From the NCBI RefSeq assembly GCF_041240605.1, contig NZ_CP162487.1, positions 3,727,001-3,791,000 on the forward strand: 64,000 nt of DNA, written 5' to 3'. Made by a program: the position numbers and the translations under genes. How positions within the stretch are numbered: the stretch's first letter is position 1; each line of letters starts with the position of its first letter. The notes under the pieces are model-generated. The model did not search any database and was not told where the DNA came from. It was given only the letters and a program-made list of their open reading frames with translations. This stretch comes from Xanthomonas sp. DAR 80977 (lineage in GTDB: Bacteria; Pseudomonadota; Gammaproteobacteria; Xanthomonadales; Xanthomonadaceae). Positions 52,257 through 61,603 of this stretch are shown one piece after another.

Positions 52257-53525
52257 ATGACCACCCCGCAGATGTCGGTGTATTTCTTTCTGCAGGCGGC
52301 GGCGATCCTGCTGATATGCCGGCTGGTCGGCCTGCTCGCCAAGCGCGTGGGCCAGCCGCAGGTGGTGGGCGAGATGATCGCCGGCGTCGCGCTGGGGCCG
52401 TCGCTGTTCGGCTGGCTGCTGCCGGACGTGCAGCAGGCGCTGTTTCCCAAGCAGACCCTGGACATGCTGTACGTGGTCGCGCAATTCGGCGTGGGCCTGT
52501 ACATGTTCCTGGTCGGCACCGACTTCCGCGGCGACCATTTCCGCGCGCGCTACCGCAGCGCGATGAGCGTGTCGCTGGCCGGCATCGCGGTGCCGTTCGT
52601 GCTCGCGTTCGCGCTGGTGCCGTGGCTGCTGCACACCCCGGGCCTGTTCTCGGCCAAGGCCAAGACCCTGGAAGCCTCGCTGTTCCTGGGCGCGGCCATC
52701 GCCATCACCGCCTTCCCGATGCTGGCGCGGATCATCCACGAGCGCGGCCTCACCGGCAGTTCGCTCGGCACCCTGGCGCTCACCGCCGGCGCGGTGGACG
52801 ACGCCGCGGCCTGGTGCATCCTGGCCATCGTGCTGGCCAGCTTCGGCGGCAGTTGGAACAGCGCCTACCTGGCGATCGGCGGCGGCGTGGGCTACGCGCT
52901 GTTCATGATGCTGGTCGGCCGCCATTGGTTGCGCCGCCTGGCCGACCACGTGCGCCCCGACCAGCCGCTCAGCGCCAGCGTGCTGGCGGTGGTGCTGATG
53001 CTGTTCTGCCTCAGCGCCTGGGCGATGGACGCGATCGGCATCCATGCGGTGTTCGGCGGCTTCCTGCTCGGCGCCTGCCTGCCCAAGGGCGCGCTGACCG
53101 AGAAGCTGCGCGAGCAGCTGCAGCCGTTCGTGGTGGTGTTCCTGCTGCCGATGTTCTTCACCTTCTCCGGGCTCAAGACCCAGCTCAGCGTGCTGCTGGA
53201 CCCGCAGATCCTGATCGCCGCGGTGGCGATCCTGCTCGCCTCGTTCCTGGGCAAGGGCATCGCCTGCTGGGCCGCGGCGCGCGTCAGCGGCGAGAACAAC
53301 CGCGACGCGATGGCGATCGGCGCGCTGATGAACGCACGCGGGCTGATGGAGCTGATCATCATCAACATCGGCCTGCAGGCCGGGGTCATCGAGCAGGGCC
53401 TGTTCTCGATCCTGGTGCTGATGGCGATCGTGTCCACGCTGATGGCCACGCCGCTGTTCAACTGGGTGATGCGCCGCGCCGCCGCGCGCGAGGCGGCGCC
53501 GGCCGTGGCCGGCGGCAGGCCGTAG
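52257..53525 (+). CDS. CPA2-family cation/proton antiporter
   Basis: Inner-membrane Na+ or K+/H+ exchanger, 422 residues, 12-13 helices. Family features: GQPQVVGEMIAGVALGPSLFGWL near the N-terminus, FMFLVGTDF-like FLVGTDF, AIAITAFPMLARIIHERGL, GAVDDAAAWCILA (the helix V DD motif) and ALMNARGLMELIIINIGLQ. No C-terminal TrkA-N domain, so it is the short form. Start ATG 52257 fits the first helix. Ion specificity unknown. Confidence 0.92.
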   Translation: MTTPQMSVYFFLQAAAILLICRLVGLLAKRVGQPQVVGEMIAGVALGPSLFGWLLPDVQQALFPKQTLDMLYVVAQFGVGLYMFLVGTDFRGDHFRARYRSAMSVSLAGIAVPFVLAFALVPWLLHTPGLFSAKAKTLEASLFLGAAIAITAFPMLARIIHERGLTGSSLGTLALTAGAVDDAAAWCILAIVLASFGGSWNSAYLAIGGGVGYALFMMLVGRHWLRRLADHVRPDQPLSASVLAVVLMLFCLSAWAMDAIGIHAVFGGFLLGACLPKGALTEKLREQLQPFVVVFLLPMFFTFSGLKTQLSVLLDPQILIAAVAILLASFLGKGIACWAAARVSGENNRDAMAIGALMNARGLMELIIINIGLQAGVIEQGLFSILVLMAIVSTLMATPLFNWVMRRAAAREAAPAVAGGRP

Positions 53526-53546
53526 CGCGGCGCCCGCAACGCACGC

Positions 53547-54479
53547 CTACGGCGCGAGCACGCGCCATGCCGGCGGCAGGCCGGCGACCAGGTGCTCCTG
53601 CAAGGCGCGCACCTTCGGGGTGAAATCGCGGCGGTCGGCCACGCACAGGTACAGCCGCATCGGTTCGGGTGCGGCGTTGACCGCGCCGGCGGCGTCGTAT
53701 TCGAACAGGGCGCGCAAGGCGCCGCGCTGCAGGTACGGCTGCGCCACGAACGCCGCCAGCCGGGTGATGCCGCCGCCGGCGGCGGCCATGCCGGCGAGCG
53801 CGTCGATGTCGTCGCCGACCAGCGCCGGCGTCACCTCCGCATCGAAGCGGCGTCCGTCGCGGACGAAGCCCCAGCGCAGGTAGCGGCCGTCCACCGCCCA
53901 GCGCAGCAGCAGGCAGGCGTGGTCCTTCAATTGCTCCGGCGTGGTCGGCGTGCCGGCCCGCGCCAGGTACTCCGGCGCGGCGCAGAACACGAACGGCACC
54001 GCGGCGATGCAGCGCGCGACCAGGCCGTCGTGCAGTTGCGGCTCGATGCGGATGCTGACGTCCACGCCCTCCTGCGCGTGATCGACGCGGTGATCGGCGC
54101 TCAGCAGTTCGATCGACAGGCGCGGATACCGCGCCGCCAGCCCCGGCAGCAGCGGCGCCAGCACGTGCCGGCCGAACGCGGCGGTGCTTGCCACGCGCAG
54201 GCGCCCTTCCGGCGCGGCCTGCAGGTCCGCGACCGATTGCCGCGCGCGCTCCAGGTCCAGTTCCACCTGCCGCACCTGCTCCAGGTACAGCGCGCCACGC
54301 TCGGTCAACGCCAGGCTGCGCGTGGTGCGGTTGAGCAGGCGCACGCCCAGGTGCGCTTCCAGCCGCGCGATGTTCTGGCTCACTGCCGCCGCGCTCACGC
54401 CCAAGGTCTTCGCGCCGCCGGCGACGCTGCCGGCCTCGGCGGTGTGGATGAAGCTTCGGATGGACTGGAGAAGGTTCAC
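53547..54479 (-). CDS. LysR-type transcriptional regulator
   Basis: LysR regulator, 310 residues, from a GTG start (VNLLQSIRSFIHTAEAGSVAGGAKTL). HTH at 1-60 (SAAAVSQNIARLEAHLGVRLLNRTTRSLALTERG), effector domain from about 85 (PEGRLRVASTAAFGRHVLAPLLP). It resembles the AaeR/PA-type group of LysR proteins that often control a divergent gene, here DUF2798. A TTGC-N13-GCAA inverted repeat lies in the gap at 54513-54533. Confidence 0.9.
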   Translation of the reverse strand: MNLLQSIRSFIHTAEAGSVAGGAKTLGVSAAAVSQNIARLEAHLGVRLLNRTTRSLALTERGALYLEQVRQVELDLERARQSVADLQAAPEGRLRVASTAAFGRHVLAPLLPGLAARYPRLSIELLSADHRVDHAQEGVDVSIRIEPQLHDGLVARCIAAVPFVFCAAPEYLARAGTPTTPEQLKDHACLLLRWAVDGRYLRWGFVRDGRRFDAEVTPALVGDDIDALAGMAAAGGGITRLAAFVAQPYLQRGALRALFEYDAAGAVNAAPEPMRLYLCVADRRDFTPKVRALQEHLVAGLPPAWRVLAP

Positions 54480-54512
54480 TACGCAAACAGCTATACGCGA
54501 TGCATTCGTAAG

Positions 54513-54533
54513 TTGCAGTTTACAAAGTCGCAA
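54513..54533. promoter_or_regulatory. Candidate LysR operator
   Basis: TTGC-N13-GCAA inverted repeat in an AT-rich island between the divergent LysR and DUF2798 genes, 34 bases from the LysR start. Confidence 0.35.
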
Positions 54534-54622
54534 GCCGCGCGCGCCTACTGGCCCTGCGATCGGCTTGCTAACGTGCCGCCTCCCGAGCCGTCCGGCCCGC
54601 AACGACCACCGAGGCATCGCCC

Positions 54623-54889
54623 ATGCAGGATTTCGATATCGCCGCGCCACGCCGCCTGAAACTGGGCGTGCGCGCCACCCCGTTCGTGTTCGCCTTCTAC
54701 ATGGCCGCGATCATGGCCATGCTGATGTGCCTGGTGATCACCGCGGCCAACGCCGGGCTCGGCGAGGACTATCCGCAGCGCGTGCTCGGCGCCTACCGGC
54801 TGGCGATGCCGACCGCGTTCTGCTGCATCCTGGTGGTGCGGCCGCTGGTGATGCGGCTGGTGGCGGCGACGGTGCATGCGCCGCGTTGA
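54623..54889 (+). CDS. DUF2798 small membrane protein
   Basis: 88 residues with two hydrophobic helices (ATPFVFAFYMAAIMAMLMCLVITAAN; YRLAMPTAFCCILVVRPLVMRLVAATV). The ATPFVFA...LMCLVITAANAG and VVRPLVMRLVAATV patterns match the DUF2798 family, often found beside LysR regulators. Function unknown. Divergent from the LysR gene. Confidence 0.85.
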   Translation: MQDFDIAAPRRLKLGVRATPFVFAFYMAAIMAMLMCLVITAANAGLGEDYPQRVLGAYRLAMPTAFCCILVVRPLVMRLVAATVHAPR

Positions 54890-54957
54890 GCGGTTTTCGG
54901 GTGCCGTCGTTGCGGTCGGCGTGGGGTGAGGGCGATGCGGCTGGCCGGTGAGGTGCT

Positions 54958-54980
54958 GTCGCGGCTGAAGCCGCTCCTAC
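54958..54980. repeat. REP element, single arm
   Basis: GTCGCGGCTGAAGCCGCTCC, another member of the family, downstream of convergent DUF2798 and DUF4261-like genes. Confidence 0.65.
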
Positions 54981-54994
54981 CGGGGGCGCCGGCC

Positions 54995-55714
54995 TCACAG
55001 CGGGGTCAGCCGCCATAGTCCGTAGGGATTGGCGAACAGGTCGCCGGGCTGGAACTGGGTGCTGGCTTCGGCCTGGATCCGATAGCGCGGCGCGCCTTCC
55101 GCGACCGAGAAGGTGTGGCCCTCGCGCATCTCCGGCGCTTCGGTGAACAGGTACCAGGTGAAGGTGTGCAGCAGTTCGACCGGATCGGACGCCGCCTGCG
55201 CCGCGACGATCGCGTCCTTCATGCCGAAATGGTGCATGCCGCAGGAATGGACCTGCTCGCCGGTGATGTTCAACACATAGGCCCGATGCGCGCTGCACTG
55301 GGACAGGTCCGCGCACAGCTGGCGCCACGCCGCCGGGCTGTGCGCCACGCCGCTGCTCTCGACCTTCACCCCCAGGCCGCCGGCGTCCAGCAGCGCCGCG
55401 GCCGCGCGCATCATCGCCTCGGCGCGCACCCGGGAGCCGCCGGCGCCGATCAGGTAGACGACGGACGCATGCGTGCCGATGCGCGCCATCTCGGCGGAGC
55501 CGCGCCAGTGCGGCCCGGCCGCGGCGAAGGCCTCGGCCATGCGCGCATCGTGCGGCTCGTACTGCAGTTCGAACGCGTCGCCGCTCTGCATGTGCAGCAG
55601 CACCCGCCCGGCGAACAGATAACCGCCGCTGTCGCGGACGATGCGCGCGAGCAGATCCGAGCGATCCGGCCATGGGCCGGGAATGCACAGGACGATCTTC
55701 GGGGGTTCGATCAC
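54995..55714 (-). CDS. DUF4261-like protein
   Basis: 239-residue soluble protein: KIVLCIPGPWPDRSDLLARIV at the N-terminus, a central GGLGVKVESSGVAHSPAAW, and VHSCGMHHFGMKDAIVAA in the C-terminal half. The GMHHFGMKD segment and length suggest the DUF4261 group. No signal peptide or membrane segment. Function unknown. Confidence 0.65.
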   Translation of the reverse strand: MIEPPKIVLCIPGPWPDRSDLLARIVRDSGGYLFAGRVLLHMQSGDAFELQYEPHDARMAEAFAAAGPHWRGSAEMARIGTHASVVYLIGAGGSRVRAEAMMRAAAALLDAGGLGVKVESSGVAHSPAAWRQLCADLSQCSAHRAYVLNITGEQVHSCGMHHFGMKDAIVAAQAASDPVELLHTFTWYLFTEAPEMREGHTFSVAEGAPRYRIQAEASTQFQPGDLFANPYGLWRLTPL

Positions 55715-55811
55715 GGTGGCGGCTCCTTGCCGTCAGGTCGGATGGCGAGCGTACGAACGCGTCATTGCAATGGCCACCGCGACCGCTGCGCTGGCCCGGG
55801 ACCATGCCATC

Positions 55812-56432
55812 TCAGGTCAGCGCCGTCATCACGCCCTTGCGGTAGGCCGGACGCTGTTGCAGGCGCTGGTACCAGTCCTGCAGGTGCGGCAGCGCGGGCC
55901 GTTCGATCGGCATCTCGAACCAGGCATAGGCGAAGCAGCCCAGCGGGATGTCGCCCATCGCGAACTGCGCGCCCGACAGCCATGGCTGTTGCGCCAGCGC
56001 CGCATCGGCGATGCCCAGCAACTCGCCCGAACGCGCCAGTGCGGCGGCGATCCTGGCCGCGTCGCGCGCCTCGGGCGCGGTGCGCAGCGTGCCCCAGAAC
56101 AGATCGCGGAACGCGCCGGCGAAGCTCGACGTGGTCCAGTCCATCCACTTGTCGCCGAGCGCGCGTGCGGCCGGGTCTTCAAGGTACAGCGTGCCCGGCG
56201 CATAGCGCGCGGCCAGGTAGCGCACGATGGCGTTGGATTCCCACAGCGCCAGGCCGTGGTCCTCGATCGCCGGCACCAGGCCGTTGGGATTCATCGCCCG
56301 GTAGTGCGGATCGCCGGTCCTGCCGAACGCGCCGCCGGCCTCGATCGATTCGTAGGCCAAGCCGATTTCCTCGGCGCACCACAGCACCTTGCGCACGTTG
56401 CTCGAATTGTGTCGGCCCCAGATCTTCAGCAT
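55812..56432 (-). CDS. Glutathione S-transferase family protein
   Basis: Second GST, 206 residues: MLKIWGRHNSSNVRKVLWCAEEIGL (Ser in NSSNV is the likely catalytic residue), NPNGLVPAIED, LWESNAIVRYLA, then helical domain with FAMGDIPLGCFAYAW. It resembles the beta/GstA-type bacterial GSTs. AGGAG lies seven bases before the ATG. Confidence 0.9.
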   Translation of the reverse strand: MLKIWGRHNSSNVRKVLWCAEEIGLAYESIEAGGAFGRTGDPHYRAMNPNGLVPAIEDHGLALWESNAIVRYLAARYAPGTLYLEDPAARALGDKWMDWTTSSFAGAFRDLFWGTLRTAPEARDAARIAAALARSGELLGIADAALAQQPWLSGAQFAMGDIPLGCFAYAWFEMPIERPALPHLQDWYQRLQQRPAYRKGVMTALT

Positions 56433-56652
56433 GGCAGCGCTCCTGTCGCGAGCGCCAATTCTATGCTGCCGCATCCGCAGCGGCGACGCCGGTGCGTGCG
56501 GGTGCGGCCGCCGTGCCGCCGATGCAACGGCGCCGCGCCGGCCTGGGCCGACGGTGCGGCCGCGAATGCCAGGCGATCCTCGCTATCGCCATCGCCATCG
56601 GCAGGCCTTGTTGCTGCCGTGCGCGCCCTGCGCACGGCAGCGGCAGGCAGGC

Positions 56653-58644
56653 TCAGTCGAACTGCAGCACGAAGCCGCCGCGCGCCGGCAACGCCACCTC
56701 GACGCTCTGCGCCGGCCCCACGGCGATGCGCCGGCTGGCCAGGCCCAGCGGGCCGTCGCCATCGACGATCAGGCGCGCGCCGCGTCCGCCCACGCCCAGC
56801 TCCGCCAGGTTCAGCCGCAGCGTGCGCGGCTGCGCGTCGGCGTTGATGCCGGCCACGTACCAGCGCGCACCGCCGCGCCGCGCGAACACCGCGAAGCGCC
56901 CGGGATAGCCGTCCACATAGCGGCTGTCGTCCCATACCGAAGGCAGCTCGCGCAGCAGCGCGCGCACCTCCGGCGCGGCCTTCTCCAGGTTCTCGGGGGT
57001 CTCGGCGTAATGCTGGATGCCGGACACGAACAGCACCGTCTCGGCCAGCTCGAAGCCCGGCGTGGTGCGGCGCTGCACCTTGTCGTTGAGCTTGACCAGG
57101 GCCAGCGGGGTGAAGTCCATCGGGTCGAACACATTGCGCGCGAACGGCAGCATCGCCGCATGCGCCGGCACCTGGTCGGCGTTGGCCTGCTCGAAGGTGG
57201 CGAATTCCAGGCCGCGCACCGCCTCCATCGTCATCAGGTCGGGCCAGGTGCGCTGCCAGCCGCGCGGCAAGGTGGCGCCATGGAAGTTGAGCAGCAGGCC
57301 GTACGGCGCGGCGTCCTGCAGGATGTCCAGGTAGTAGCCGATCATCGACTGCCCGTCGCCGCCGAAGAAATCGATCTTCAGCCCGGCCACGCCCATCGCC
57401 TTGAGCCGCTCGAATTCGCGGATGCGGCTGGCGTGGGTCAGCATGCGTCCGCGCGGGGTCTGCGGCGCATCGTTCCAGCTGCCGGCCGAGTTGTACCAGA
57501 GCAGGATGGCGACCCGCTTGCCGCGCGCGTAGTCGATCAGCTCGCGCATCCTGTCCTCGCCGATCTGCGTGTCCCACAGCGCGTCGATCAAGGTGTAGCG
57601 CCAGCCCATGCGCGCGGCGAAGTCGATGTAGCGCTTCTGCACCTCGAAGGTGGTGGCGCCGTCGCCGAGCAGCGGCCAGCTCCACGATGCCTTGCCCGGC
57701 TGCGGCGGCGCCACCGGCGCGGCCGCGGGCGGATCGGCCAGGTCGGTGCCGAGGGTGGACTCGGCGATGGTCTTCAGGCTGCCGACCGCGACGATGCGCC
57801 ACGGCGAGCGCCACGGCAGCGCGAATTGCGGATTGGCCGCGCCGCCAGGCAGCACCTCGCGCGGATCGGGCATGCCGATCGCGTATTCGCCGGGCGCGGC
57901 GGCGACCTCGCGCAGGCGGCTGCCGGCGTGGCCACGGCCGAGCGAGCCCTCGCTGAGCAGGACCCAGTCCGCGTCGTGGCGGAACAGGGCCGGATACACC
58001 CAGCCGGCGGCGAGCGGCGACGGCGTGCCCACCGCGATGTCCTGCAGGTAGTACTCCTCGTAGGACGGATTGGTCCTGGCGAACCCGGTCTGCGCCTGCG
58101 ACATCGGCTGCAGCCAGGCGCGCGTGGCGGCGGCGAAGCGGAAGGTGGTGGCGTCCTCGCGCAGCTGGCGGATCTTCGCGTCGCGCTGCGGGAAGTCGTA
58201 GCGGAACGCGACGCCGTCGTCGGAGACCTGGAATTCGATCTGCAGGCGTTCGCCGTTGGCGCCGCGCCAGGAGAACACGCGGCGGTTGGCGCGGTAGTCG
58301 TTGATGCGGCGCTTGCCGGTGAGCAGTTCGTAGCGATCGTGCACCGCCTCGACCGGCGACACCGCGAGCAGGCGCAGGCCCTTGGAGAAATCGGCGTCGT
58401 CGCGCACCACGCCCAGCCGCGAGCGCAGCAGCACCTCGCGCCCGTCGCGCAACACGCGGTAGTGCGCGGTGCCGGCCGGATCCAGGCTCAGCTGCGCGCG
58501 CAGCGTCGCATCCGGGCTGGCCACCTCGCCGACCATGCGCTCGGCGGCCAGCGCCGGCAGCGCGCACAGCAGCAGCGCGCAGGCCGCCGCGATCGCGGCC
58601 GACGCGCGGCGCCGGCGGCTCAGAATTGCGGGTTCTTTTCCCAT
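56653..58644 (-). CDS. GH97 family glycosidase (probable alpha-galactosidase type)
   Basis: Exported enzyme, 663 residues, signal peptide to about residue 33. N-terminal beta-supersandwich, then the barrel: SWSWPLLGDGATTFEVQKRYIDFAARMGWRYTLIDALWD, AILLWYNSAGSWN, and KIDFFGGDGQSM, where Asp425 is the expected nucleophile of retaining GH97 enzymes. LNFHGATLPRGWQRTWPDLMTMEAVRGLE follows. The Asp nucleophile favours the retaining alpha-galactosidase subgroup over the inverting SusB-type alpha-glucosidase; activity was not proven. The start overlaps the GH127 stop by 25 bases. Final gene of the furanose operon. Confidence 0.88.
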   Translation of the reverse strand: MGKEPAILSRRRRASAAIAAACALLLCALPALAAERMVGEVASPDATLRAQLSLDPAGTAHYRVLRDGREVLLRSRLGVVRDDADFSKGLRLLAVSPVEAVHDRYELLTGKRRINDYRANRRVFSWRGANGERLQIEFQVSDDGVAFRYDFPQRDAKIRQLREDATTFRFAAATRAWLQPMSQAQTGFARTNPSYEEYYLQDIAVGTPSPLAAGWVYPALFRHDADWVLLSEGSLGRGHAGSRLREVAAAPGEYAIGMPDPREVLPGGAANPQFALPWRSPWRIVAVGSLKTIAESTLGTDLADPPAAAPVAPPQPGKASWSWPLLGDGATTFEVQKRYIDFAARMGWRYTLIDALWDTQIGEDRMRELIDYARGKRVAILLWYNSAGSWNDAPQTPRGRMLTHASRIREFERLKAMGVAGLKIDFFGGDGQSMIGYYLDILQDAAPYGLLLNFHGATLPRGWQRTWPDLMTMEAVRGLEFATFEQANADQVPAHAAMLPFARNVFDPMDFTPLALVKLNDKVQRRTTPGFELAETVLFVSGIQHYAETPENLEKAAPEVRALLRELPSVWDDSRYVDGYPGRFAVFARRGGARWYVAGINADAQPRTLRLNLAELGVGGRGARLIVDGDGPLGLASRRIAVGPAQSVEVALPARGGFVLQFD

Positions 58645-60578
58645 ACGGGCCTCGCTCGGCAATAGACCGCATAGCGCTCGTGGGCGATGCGGTAGAACGG
58701 TACCAGGGTGATCGGGCCTTGGATGCCGTCGGCCTCGAACACCTGGGCCTGGCCCTCGCGCGGCCGAGCCCACAGCTGGTCCGGCGCGAAATACACCGCC
58801 GGCAGCTGGCGGCCGACGATCCGGTTCAGCGACGGCCGCTGGTCGGACACGTGCAGCTGCGCCGGATCGATGCCGTCGCTGCCCAGTTGCGCGGCCAGCA
58901 CCAGCGGGCCGTACATCATCGCCTGCAGGCTGGGTTCGTCGGGCAGCGGCGCGGCATGCAGCGCCATCGGCAGATCGAGTTCGATGCGGTCGCCGTCGGC
59001 GAAGCGGCGTTCCAGCGCCAGATAGCTGCCCGGCGTCGCCTGCACCGCCTGCGCCTTGCCGTTGATGCGCAGGCGCGCGCCCTGGGTGGCCCAGTACGGG
59101 ATGCGCAGGCGCAGCGTCATCCGCTGCGCGCGCCTGCACTGGAACTCCAGCGCGGTGCCTTCCTGCTGTGGGAAGCGGGTGCGCTGCACGACGCGCATGC
59201 CGCGCTCGGCCCAGTCCAGCTGCGAGGCGATGAACAGGTTGACGGTGAGGCCGGCATCGTCGCGGAAATAGATGCTGTCGTTGCTCTTGGCGAACTCCTC
59301 CACGCCGGTGCCGGTGCAGCACCAGAACGAGGCGTACGGCGTGCTGTACAGCTTCCAGTAGCCGGCATCCATCGGCACGAAGTACATCAGCATGCCGGCT
59401 TCGTCCTGGGTGCCCAGGCGCGCGTTGAACAGCACGCGCTCGTAGTAGTCCATCAGCGCCGCGTCCGGTTGCCAGGTGTACAGGTGCCGGGTCAGCTTGA
59501 GCATGTTGTAGCTGCAGCAGCACTCGTGGCTGTGCCCGCTCAGGCGCCCGGCGAAATGGTCCGGCTTGCCGAACAGCTCGTAGTCGCTGGTGCCGCCGGT
59601 GCAGTAGGCGTGGTGGCCGCTGACCGTGCGCCAGAAGAAGCTGGCGATGTCGCGCTGGCGCGGGTCGCCGTCGATCTCGTAGGCGCGCGCGGCGGCGACG
59701 ATCTTCGGGATCTGGGTATTGGCGTGCAGGCCGGCCAGCGCGTCGCGCTGCTGCGCCAGCGGTTCCAGCAGCGAGGCCTGCGCGTAGCGCGCGGCCCAGC
59801 GCCGGTACCTGGCATCGCCGGTGAGCAGGTACAGCTCGAGCAGCGACTCGTGCACGCCGCCGAACTCCACGCCGAGGATGCGCTGCCATTGCGCATCGTC
59901 GAAGCCGTCCATCCACGCGCCCAGCCAGTCGGCGAAGCGCTGCGCGCTGCGCAGCGCCTGCGCGTTGCCGGCATGGCGGGCCATGTCCAGGTGCCCGGCC
60001 AGGATTTTGTGCGCGGTGTAGATCGGCACCCACACCTCCTCGCCGCGGCCGAGCCGGTCGTAGAACGAGGACGGATACGCGCTCAGGTAGCCGTCCGCGC
60101 GCTGGCAGCGCGCCAGTTCGGCGACCAGCGCGTCGGCCTTGTCCTTCAACGCGGCATCGCCGGTGGCGGCGTACAGCAATGCGCAGGCGGAAAGATAGTG
60201 CCCGCCGGCGAAATGCCCGCGCAGTTCGCAATGCGGCGATTCCCAGCCGCCCAGCGGCTCGGCCTGCGAGTCCAGGCCCGCGGCCAGGCGGAAGTTGTGC
60301 AGCAGGCGATCGTTGGGGATCGACATCAGGTAGCGGCGGTCGCGCTCGCGCGCCTGCAGGAACGGACCGTCGAGCAATTGCACCTGGCCCAGCGCGAACG
60401 GCTGCTCGCGCAACTGCAGCGCCGGCTGCCGCCTGGCCGGTTCCGGCACCGCCGCCGGCGCCGCCGCACCCAGCGCCTCGCCCTGCGCCAGCATGCCCAG
60501 CGCAGCCAGCGAGGCGCCGCCGTAGTGCAGGAAATCGCGCCGCGTGCAGGCCAGGCCTGGCTCGTCCTGTTCCGTCAT
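58620..60578 (-). CDS. GH127 beta-L-arabinofuranosidase
   Basis: Exported retaining enzyme acting on beta-L-arabinofuranosides, 652 residues. Twin-arginine signal TRRDFLHYGGASLAALG. Alpha-barrel motifs: LLHNFRLAAGL, WVPIYTAHKILAGHLD, NTQIPKIVAAARAYE. GH127's unusual cysteine/zinc site is present: Glu352-Cys-Cys-Cys355 (HECCCSYNML) and Trp419-Cys-Cys421 (FWCCTGTGVEEF), where a Cys acts as nucleophile in characterised members. C-terminal beta-sandwiches. Its ATG overlaps the YjfF stop by four bases (ATGA). Confidence 0.93.
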   Translation of the reverse strand: MTEQDEPGLACTRRDFLHYGGASLAALGMLAQGEALGAAAPAAVPEPARRQPALQLREQPFALGQVQLLDGPFLQARERDRRYLMSIPNDRLLHNFRLAAGLDSQAEPLGGWESPHCELRGHFAGGHYLSACALLYAATGDAALKDKADALVAELARCQRADGYLSAYPSSFYDRLGRGEEVWVPIYTAHKILAGHLDMARHAGNAQALRSAQRFADWLGAWMDGFDDAQWQRILGVEFGGVHESLLELYLLTGDARYRRWAARYAQASLLEPLAQQRDALAGLHANTQIPKIVAAARAYEIDGDPRQRDIASFFWRTVSGHHAYCTGGTSDYELFGKPDHFAGRLSGHSHECCCSYNMLKLTRHLYTWQPDAALMDYYERVLFNARLGTQDEAGMLMYFVPMDAGYWKLYSTPYASFWCCTGTGVEEFAKSNDSIYFRDDAGLTVNLFIASQLDWAERGMRVVQRTRFPQQEGTALEFQCRRAQRMTLRLRIPYWATQGARLRINGKAQAVQATPGSYLALERRFADGDRIELDLPMALHAAPLPDEPSLQAMMYGPLVLAAQLGSDGIDPAQLHVSDQRPSLNRIVGRQLPAVYFAPDQLWARPREGQAQVFEADGIQGPITLVPFYRIAHERYAVYCRARPVWEKNPQF

Positions 60579-61603
60579 GGTTCCGCTCCCGAGTCCGGCA
60601 TGCGCCGGGTCAATAGCCGCTGCAGCAGGCAGAACACCAGCAGCAGCGCGCCGATCACGATGCGCGTCCACCACGAACTGAGCGTGCCGTCGAACACGAT
60701 CAGGGTCTGGATCACGCCGAGGATCAGCACCCCGAACAGCGTGCCGATGACGTAGCCGCTGCCGCCGGCCAGCAAGGTGCCGCCGATCACCACCGCGGCG
60801 ATCGCATCCAGTTCCAGGCCCAGCGCGTGCAGGCTGTAGCCGGACAGCATGTAGAACGTGCACACCACCCCGGCCAGCGCCGAACAGAATCCGCTGAAGG
60901 CGTAGACCTTGACCTGGGTGGCGGCCACCGGCAGGCCCATCAGCCGCGCCGAGGCCTCGCTGCCGCCCAGCGCGTACACGCTGCGGCCGAAACGCGTGCA
61001 GTGCGCCAGCCACATGCCCAGCGCCACCGTGGCCAGCGCGATCAGCGCGCCGATCGACAGCGAGGCGCCGGCGCCGATCGGCACGCGGAACTGGGCGATG
61101 GCCACGTACAGCGGCGCGTCGATCGGGATCGAATCGACGCTGATCAGGTAGCTGGCGCCGCGCGCCAGGAACATGCCGGCCAGGGTCACCACGAACGGCT
61201 GCAGCCGGTAGCGCTGGATCAGCATGCCCATGAACGCGCCGAACAGCGCACCGAGCAGCAGCACCAGCGCGATCGCCGCCGCCGGCGACCAGCCATGGCG
61301 TTGCACCAGCGACGCCGACAGCACCGTGGTGAACGCGATCACCGCGCCCACCGACAGGTCGATGCCGCCGCTCAGGATCACGAACGTCATGCCGACCGCG
61401 GCGATGCACAGGAAGGCGTTGTCGATCAGCAGATTGGCGAACACCTGCGGCGACAGGAAGCCGTCGTAGAGCACACCGCCGGCGCCGGCCATGGCCGCGA
61501 ACAGGGCCACGGTGATCGCCAGCGGCAGCCGCGCGCCATGCAGCAGGGTGCCGGCGCGGCGCAGGCCGCGCGCGGTCTGGATCGGTACGCCGGCCGCGCT
61601 CAT
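60575..61603 (-). CDS. yjfF: YjfF-type sugar ABC transporter permease
   Basis: Inner-membrane permease, 342 residues. It tracks E. coli YjfF closely: NLLIDNAFLCIAAVGMTFVILSGGIDLSVGAVIAFTTV, FGAFMGMLI, FVVTLAGMFLARGASYLIS, LELDAIAAVVIGGTLLAGGSGYVIGTLFGVLILGVIQTLIVFDGTLSSWWTRI. In E. coli YtfQRT-YjfF imports galactofuranose. Here the operon also encodes an arabinofuranosidase, so L-arabinofuranose or galactofuranose is the likely substrate. Overlaps both neighbours by four bases. Confidence 0.92.
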   Translation of the reverse strand: MSAAGVPIQTARGLRRAGTLLHGARLPLAITVALFAAMAGAGGVLYDGFLSPQVFANLLIDNAFLCIAAVGMTFVILSGGIDLSVGAVIAFTTVLSASLVQRHGWSPAAAIALVLLLGALFGAFMGMLIQRYRLQPFVVTLAGMFLARGASYLISVDSIPIDAPLYVAIAQFRVPIGAGASLSIGALIALATVALGMWLAHCTRFGRSVYALGGSEASARLMGLPVAATQVKVYAFSGFCSALAGVVCTFYMLSGYSLHALGLELDAIAAVVIGGTLLAGGSGYVIGTLFGVLILGVIQTLIVFDGTLSSWWTRIVIGALLLVFCLLQRLLTRRMPDSGAEP